From: Oceanospirillaceae bacterium
Lineage (GTDB): Bacteria; Pseudomonadota; Gammaproteobacteria; Pseudomonadales; Balneatricaceae
NCBI GenBank assembly: GCA_003521845.1
Contig: DPHB01000067.1
Location: forward strand, 58,804-69,542
DNA: 10,739 bases
Direction: 5' to 3'
The notes below the pieces were generated by a model. The model was not told where the DNA came from. It worked only from the letters and a program-made list of their open reading frames with translations, and did not search any database. Below, piece after piece: positions 6,777-10,739 of the stretch. Made by a program: the position numbers and the translations under genes. Position 1 is the stretch's first letter. Each line of letters opens with the position of its first letter.

Positions 6777-7724
6777 ATGCTTGTTGCTGCTCTCGCCGTA
6801 CTTTTAGGTCTAGGTTTACTAATCTGGAGTGCCGATCGCTTTGTTGATGGCGCTGCTGCCACTGCTAGCCACCTTGGCATGTCACCCATGCTAATTGGTT
6901 TGACCGTTATCGCCTTTGGCACCTCTGCACCAGAAATATTAGTTTCCGCCACCGCTGCTTGGAACCAAGTACCCGGCTTGGCTGTGGGCAACGCCATAGG
7001 TTCGAACATTGCCAACATTGCCTTGGTCTTGGGCGCTACGGCGTTGATTGCACCATTACCTATTCGCGGCTCGTTAGTACGCGCCGAACTTCCGATCCTA
7101 ACGGTAGCGACCATTGGCGCAGGTGTGCTTTTGCTTGACCAATATTTGGGCCTTATGGACGGCGTGCTACTACTCGCTGGGCTAGCATTGTCACTTTATC
7201 TATTTAAACGCTATCAGGAGCAACACACCACCCCCTCCAAGGAAGACATTCCAGATATGACTTTGGGGCGTGGTATTTTTTGGTTGGTTTTAGGCCTGCT
7301 CGTACTCGGCGCCGGTTCACGCATACTAGTCTGGGGGGCAACTGACATTGCCATTAAACTAGGCGTCAGTGACCTTATCATTGGCTTAACTGTGGTCGCC
7401 ATCGGCACCAGCTTACCAGAATTAGCGGCCACTATCGCCAGCGCCCGTAAAGGCCAGCACGCCATGGCCATCGGCAACATCATCGGCTCCAATATGTTTA
7501 ACCTGTTAGCGGTGATGGCGCTACCCGGCTTAATCTACCCAGCAGAAATTGCCGCCGGTGCACTATGGCGCGACTACAGCTTGATGCTAACATTAACCTT
7601 AATCCTATTCGGCATGGGTTTCCGTGCTCGTCGTGGTGGCGAAATTAACCGCACCATGGGTTTTATGTTGCTGTTAATATACACTTTGTACATGATAGTG
7701 CTTTATGTAAGTGCCCAGAGTTAA
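6777..7724 (+). CDS. yrbG: Calcium/sodium antiporter family protein YrbG
   Basis: This is an inner-membrane protein of the Ca2+:cation antiporter (CaCA) superfamily, YrbG type, with 315 residues. It consists of two inverted halves, each with the ion-binding alpha-repeats. In the first half these are GLTVIAFGTSAPE (41-53) and GNAIGSNIAN (71-80). In the second they are GLTVVAIGTSLPE (203-215) and GNIIGSNMFN (233-242). The conserved acidic residues E53 and E215 in the PE motifs are present. About ten hydrophobic segments are separated by a charged central loop (about 144-165, RYQEQHTTPSKED). The substrate of bacterial YrbG is not firmly established; Ca2+ or Na+ exchange is inferred from the family. 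The start matches the family N-terminus, but no Shine-Dalgarno is visible in TTTTAGTTT before the ATG. It opens the plus-strand run; lptC follows after only 63 bases, without kdsD and kdsC. Confidence 0.95.
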   Translation: MLVAALAVLLGLGLLIWSADRFVDGAAATASHLGMSPMLIGLTVIAFGTSAPEILVSATAAWNQVPGLAVGNAIGSNIANIALVLGATALIAPLPIRGSLVRAELPILTVATIGAGVLLLDQYLGLMDGVLLLAGLALSLYLFKRYQEQHTTPSKEDIPDMTLGRGIFWLVLGLLVLGAGSRILVWGATDIAIKLGVSDLIIGLTVVAIGTSLPELAATIASARKGQHAMAIGNIIGSNMFNLLAVMALPGLIYPAEIAAGALWRDYSLMLTLTLILFGMGFRARRGGEINRTMGFMLLLIYTLYMIVLYVSAQS

Positions 7725-7726
7725 CC

Positions 7727-7753
7727 GAACTTATCTCAAATAAACAGGTCCAA
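7727..7753 (+). promoter_or_regulatory. Sigma-E/AlgU-type promoter for lptC-lptA-lptB
   Basis: GAACTT (7727-7732) is followed after 15 bases by GTCCAA (7748-7753), or after 16 bases by TCCAA. This fits the known RpoE/AlgU recognition pattern GAACTT - N15-17 - TCnnA. Transcription would start near 7758-7760, about 30 bases before lptC. In E. coli a sigma-E-dependent promoter is known to drive lptA-lptB from inside the upstream gene, so envelope-stress control of the Lpt genes has precedent. Use of this site is inferred from sequence. Confidence 0.65.
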
Positions 7754-7787
7754 TGATGATAAGCAGATTAAAACATGGAAAAGTTAA

Positions 7788-8360
7788 ATGATCGCCAGGC
7801 TTAATCTCAAATGGCTAGTGATCAACGCCCTCGCGTTGCTATTACTGCTTGTCGGCTTATCCATTTGGCAGCAACAGGTAGAAGAGTCCACCAGCAAGCA
7901 AGCCAAAACATACAAACCCGATTATTTCATGCTGGAAGCAACGAATACGCAGTACGACCAAGCAGGCCAGCTGAGCAGCAAGATAAGTGGCCAACGCTTT
8001 GCTCACATCGCTGAATTTTCTTCTACGGATGTCGACGCACCCCACTTTCAATTCTATCGTGCTAACGGTACACCATGGTTTGGTCGTGCCAATAGTGCCA
8101 CGATTATTGATTCTGGTGCGCAAATCGCCTTGCAGGACAAGGTATTCATTACCAATGGTCCAGCGCCAGAAAATCCTATGAGCCTAATAACAGATAGTCT
8201 TAGAATACTGCCCAATCAAAACTTGCTTACCAGTAGCGAACAGGTCACTATTCAAGGTGGCCCAAGCCGGCTACAAGCCACCGGCATAAAATTACATATG
8301 GACACGCAGGTGCTCAAGCTATTGCACCAAGTACGTGGCACAATACAACCAGGAAACTAG
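7788..8360 (+). CDS. lptC: LPS export ABC transporter periplasmic protein LptC
   Basis: LptC is the single-span inner-membrane protein that receives lipopolysaccharide from LptB2FG and passes it to LptA. The 190 residues begin with one membrane helix (about 9-27), then a periplasmic beta-jellyroll domain. The family start of that domain is visible as PDYFMLEATNTQYDQAGQL (44-62), followed by SGQRFAHIAEFSSTDVDAP (67-85). Strand-rich repeats continue to LLTSSEQVTIQGG (146-158) and the C-terminal end. The sequence family is weakly conserved, but the position directly before lptA and lptB makes the call strong. A GGA about nine bases before the ATG can serve as ribosome site. A four-residue reading MEKL from 7775 runs into another frame and is not a better start. 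It lies immediately after a sigma-E-like promoter. Confidence 0.95.
   Translation: MIARLNLKWLVINALALLLLLVGLSIWQQQVEESTSKQAKTYKPDYFMLEATNTQYDQAGQLSSKISGQRFAHIAEFSSTDVDAPHFQFYRANGTPWFGRANSATIIDSGAQIALQDKVFITNGPAPENPMSLITDSLRILPNQNLLTSSEQVTIQGGPSRLQATGIKLHMDTQVLKLLHQVRGTIQPGN
8351..8355 (+). promoter_or_regulatory. Ribosome-binding site that decides the lptA start
   Basis: AGGAA lies ten bases before the ATG at 8365 and overlaps the end of lptC. The alternative upstream in-frame ATG at 8335 has no such site, and it would put ten polar residues ahead of the signal peptide. The site therefore favours 8365. Confidence 0.7.
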
Positions 8361-8364
8361 CTTT

Positions 8365-8877
8365 ATGTGGAAACCCAAACTGTTACCTAATTTGATGTTA
8401 GCCAGCTTACTCACTGTTACCAGTGCCGCCATGGCCCTAGACAGCGATCGCAAACAACCTATCAGCTTAGAAGCCGATTCTGCAGTAATGGATGAAGCCA
8501 AGGGTCATTATGTGTATTCCGGTAACGTGGTCGTTATACAGGGCACCATGACCATCTCCGCTAGTAGCGTCGAAATCCTCATGAACGCTGACGGCGACAT
8601 TGATAGCTTCCACGCCGTTGGCAATGACGCCGCTCAAGCGCACCTTGAGCAGATAACAGAAAGTGACAAAAGCCAACTAGACGCATGGGCCGATGATCTT
8701 GTGTATAAAGTTATTGCCGATGTCATCACCCTCACAGGCAATGCCGCCTTACATCAACATGGCAATCAGTTTAGTGGTGATACTATCAACTACTCAGTCG
8801 CCGATGAAAAAGTAAAAGCTAGCGCTAAGCCGAATACCAAGCAGCGCGTTAAAATGATCTTCAACCCAGGCAGCTAA
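8365..8877 (+). CDS. lptA: LPS transport periplasmic protein LptA
   Basis: LptA polymerises or docks as a beta-jellyroll bridge that carries lipopolysaccharide through the periplasm from LptC to LptD. The 170-residue form begins with a signal peptide, MWKPK followed by a hydrophobic core, with a likely cut after AMA at 24. The OstA-like domain opens with KQPISLEADSAVMDEAKGHY (30-49) and continues YSGNVVVIQGTMTISASSVE (51-70), the most diagnostic part. A second strand set, ITLTGNAALHQHGNQFSGD (121-139), completes the fold. The C-terminus carries basic residues (KPNTKQRVKMIF). A longer reading from 8335 adds ten residues and overlaps lptC by 26 bases; it is less likely because of the ribosome site and signal-peptide placement. 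lptB starts four bases after the stop. Confidence 0.95.
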   Translation: MWKPKLLPNLMLASLLTVTSAAMALDSDRKQPISLEADSAVMDEAKGHYVYSGNVVVIQGTMTISASSVEILMNADGDIDSFHAVGNDAAQAHLEQITESDKSQLDAWADDLVYKVIADVITLTGNAALHQHGNQFSGDTINYSVADEKVKASAKPNTKQRVKMIFNPGS

Positions 8878-8881
8878 CCTT

Positions 8882-9607
8882 ATGTCCCAACTAGAAGCGC
8901 GCAATCTTGCCAAAAGTTATAGTCAGCGCGCTATTGTCAAAGACGTCAATATCAGTGTTAAATCTGGCCAGGTGGTTGGTTTATTAGGTCCTAACGGTGC
9001 GGGTAAGACTACTTGCTTTTATATGATTGTCGGCCTAGTAGCCGCCGATAAAGGCCAGGTTTTTATCAACCACAAAGACATCTCAAAGCTGCCTATGCAT
9101 GGACGTGCAAAATCTGGCATTGGCTACCTACCACAGGAAGCGTCGGTATTTCGCAAGCTGAGCGTAGCCAATAACATCATGGCCATACTTGAGACGCGAA
9201 AAGAACTGGATAAAGCCAGCCGCCATGAGAAACTAGAGAGCCTACTTAACGAATTCAATATTCAACATATCCGCGACAGCCTAGGCATGAGTTTATCGGG
9301 CGGCGAACGTCGACGGGTAGAAATCGCCCGCGCGCTAGCTAGTGACCCGCAGTTTGTATTGCTGGATGAACCTTTTGCTGGCGTAGACCCCATTTCAGTG
9401 GGTGATATTAAGAACATCATCACCCATCTAAGCGACAAGGGCATCGGCGTGTTAATCACCGACCACAACGTACGTGAAACCCTTGATATTTGTGACATTG
9501 CCTACATTGTCAGCGAAGGTTACATCCTTGCTGCTGGTACTAGCAGTGAGATTTTAGCCAACCAGCAAGTAAAAGATGTATACTTGGGCGACAACTTCAG
9601 CCTGTAG
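8882..9607 (+). CDS. lptB: LPS export ABC transporter ATP-binding protein LptB
   Basis: LptB is the cytoplasmic ATPase of LptB2FG, which extracts lipopolysaccharide from the inner membrane and pushes it along the LptC-LptA bridge. The 241 residues match E. coli in length and motif numbering: Walker A GPNGAGKT (36-43), Q-loop Q85 in YLPQEASVF, signature LSGGERRR (138-145), Walker B FVLLDE with catalytic E163, and switch H195 in TDHNVRETL. The stretch SVFRKLSVANNIMA (88-101) contains the groove residues that contact LptF/LptG coupling helices. LptF and LptG are not in this window, which is normal because they are usually encoded elsewhere. The ribosome site (AGGCAG) is modest, and the four-base gap to lptA suggests coupling. 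rpoN follows after 27 bases. Confidence 0.99.
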   Translation: MSQLEARNLAKSYSQRAIVKDVNISVKSGQVVGLLGPNGAGKTTCFYMIVGLVAADKGQVFINHKDISKLPMHGRAKSGIGYLPQEASVFRKLSVANNIMAILETRKELDKASRHEKLESLLNEFNIQHIRDSLGMSLSGGERRRVEIARALASDPQFVLLDEPFAGVDPISVGDIKNIITHLSDKGIGVLITDHNVRETLDICDIAYIVSEGYILAAGTSSEILANQQVKDVYLGDNFSL

Positions 9608-9634
9608 CCATTCAAGAGTTTATAAGCCTTAGCC

Positions 9635-10739
9635 ATGAAAGCCTCACTACAGTTAAAGATGAATCAGCAGCTGGCCATGACGCCCCAGCTGCAACAGGCT
9701 ATTCGCTTACTGCAACTCTCCACCCTAGATTTACAGCAAGAAATCCAACAAGCACTGGACAGCAACCCGCTACTAGAAGTAGAAGAAGACCAGGATCAAG
9801 AACCGAGTCAAGGCGACGACAACCTGCAAAGCCAAGATCCGGGTCTACCTAGCGACGATCAAGATACCAACGCAGCAAACAAAGACCAAAGCAACGACCA
9901 CCTCGAAGATGAGAATTATGCCGATAGTGATTGGAATGAAGACATTCCGGTCGAACTGGCTACCGATAGCGCATGGGATGATGTTTTCCAAAATACCGCA
10001 GGTTCTGGCGCTATTGTCGGCGGCGACGACTTTGATTTCGACAGCATTAACGGTGACACCCCAGATTTGCAAGCCCATCTAGAATGGCAGCTCAATCTCA
10101 CGCCGATGAGTGACATTGACCGTTTTGTCGCCACCTCCGTTATCGATGCTATTGATGAGCGCGGCTACTTAAGCCAAAGCCATGCCGAACTACTGGAAGG
10201 CATCAATAGTAATTTTTCCCAAATAGGCTTAGAAGAAAGCCTAGAAATGGACGAACTATTAGCGGTTATTCACCGCATACAGCAATTCGACCCATTAGGT
10301 GTTGCTGCACAAGACCTACGTGAATGCCTGCTCATACAATTGCGTCAATTGCCAACAGAAACGCCTTGGCGCGAAGGTGCTATCACTATAGTCGGCAAGT
10401 ATCTCGACATACTTGCTAGCCATGATTACAACTTGCTGCGCCGCCGCTCTGGCTACAAAGAAGCCCAGCTGCAAGATATCATTGCCCTTATCACCAGCTT
10501 GCAGCCAGAACCGGGGGCCAAGGTGGCCATTAATCAGGCGGAATATATCGTCCCCGATGTGATGGTACGCAAAGTGAATGGTGCTTGGCGTGTCGAGTTG
10601 AACCCTGATTCGGCGCCAAAAATTCGCATCAACCAACAATATGCCTCACTTGGCAAGTCGGCCAACACCAGTGACAATCAGTTTATTAAAAACCACCTAC
10701 AAGACGCCAAGTGGTTCTTAAAAAGCCTAGAAAGCCGCA
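9635..10739 (+). CDS. rpoN: RNA polymerase sigma-54 factor RpoN, 3' end cut by window
   Basis: RpoN is the alternative sigma factor that recognises -24/-12 promoters and needs AAA+ activators. The first 368 residues are in the window with no stop; E. coli RpoN has 477, so the core and DNA-binding end with the RpoN box lies outside. Region I (1-50) is clear: MKASLQLKMNQQLAMTPQLQ and the following Leu/Gln-rich helix, which contacts activator and -12 DNA. Region II (about 51-142) is a long acidic linker rich in Asp, Gln and Asn. Region III starts near DLQAHLEWQLNL (144-155), with DERGYL (174-179), RIQQFDPLGVAAQDLREC (214-231), the core-binding part, and LQPEPGAKV (289-297). The last visible residues, AKWFLKSLESR, are typical of the stretch before the helix-turn-helix. 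The start matches the family exactly, although its ribosome site is weak. lptB-rpoN linkage is conserved in Proteobacteria. Confidence 0.98.
   Translation, partial: MKASLQLKMNQQLAMTPQLQQAIRLLQLSTLDLQQEIQQALDSNPLLEVEEDQDQEPSQGDDNLQSQDPGLPSDDQDTNAANKDQSNDHLEDENYADSDWNEDIPVELATDSAWDDVFQNTAGSGAIVGGDDFDFDSINGDTPDLQAHLEWQLNLTPMSDIDRFVATSVIDAIDERGYLSQSHAELLEGINSNFSQIGLEESLEMDELLAVIHRIQQFDPLGVAAQDLRECLLIQLRQLPTETPWREGAITIVGKYLDILASHDYNLLRRRSGYKEAQLQDIIALITSLQPEPGAKVAINQAEYIVPDVMVRKVNGAWRVELNPDSAPKIRINQQYASLGKSANTSDNQFIKNHLQDAKWFLKSLESR

Noticed and set aside
6770..7114. 114-codon minus-strand frame opposite yrbG
   Set aside because: It is a shadow of the yrbG gene, whose plus-strand frame has clear antiporter motifs. 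The antisense product has a low-complexity Ala/Lys/Thr composition.
8335..8364. Upstream start for lptA giving 180 residues
   Set aside because: It overlaps lptC by 26 bases, lacks a ribosome site and pushes the signal peptide ten residues inward. The ATG at 8365 fits better.
10316..10639. 107-codon minus-strand frame opposite rpoN
   Set aside because: The plus strand encodes unmistakable sigma-54 regions here; the antisense frame has no family resemblance.
1..10739. Defence system, prophage, insertion sequence or CRISPR content
   Set aside because: All coding space is filled by conserved envelope, histidine and sigma-factor genes. No transposase, integrase, terminal repeats or spaced direct repeats were seen.

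Overview
This window is a conserved housekeeping region of a Gram-negative gammaproteobacterium. The evidence is an Mla phospholipid-transport operon, an Lpt lipopolysaccharide-export operon leading into rpoN, and a murA-hisG-hisD run. The same yrb/mla - lpt - rpoN neighbourhood is known from Escherichia and Pseudomonas. The murA-hisG-hisD linkage and the short HisG resemble the Pseudomonas / marine gammaproteobacterial arrangement more than the enteric one. Base composition looks moderate (about half GC, judged by eye). I cannot name a genus.

Layout. Bases 1-187 hold no gene I can recognise, only a nested inverted repeat. From about 6599 down to 188, all genes are on the minus strand, in transcription order mlaF, mlaE, mlaD, mlaC, (177-base gap with a good promoter), ibaG, murA, hisG, hisD. 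From 6777 to the right edge, all genes are on the plus strand: yrbG (cation/Ca2+ antiporter), (63-base gap with a sigma-E-like promoter), lptC, lptA, lptB, and rpoN cut off by the window end. The two halves diverge from a 177-base intergenic region (6600-6776) that carries two dyads.

How the genes work together. Most of them serve the cell envelope. MlaFED with periplasmic MlaC moves phospholipids between the outer and inner membrane. LptB (ATPase), LptC (inner-membrane bitopic) and LptA (periplasmic bridge) carry lipopolysaccharide outward. MurA commits UDP-GlcNAc to peptidoglycan. IbaG is a BolA-like protein linked to Fe-S / acid stress. HisG and HisD are the first and last enzymes of histidine synthesis. 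RpoN is sigma-54.

The notable points are absences and control sites. mlaB (STAS subunit) is missing between mlaC and ibaG. kdsD and kdsC are missing between yrbG and lptC. hisC does not follow hisD. A GAACTT-N15-GTCCAA element of the sigma-E/AlgU type sits directly ahead of lptC, in the place where kdsD-kdsC would be. I found no mobile element, CRISPR array, tRNA or rRNA, and no convincing new biological system. This is a well-understood core region with lineage-specific gene loss or relocation.
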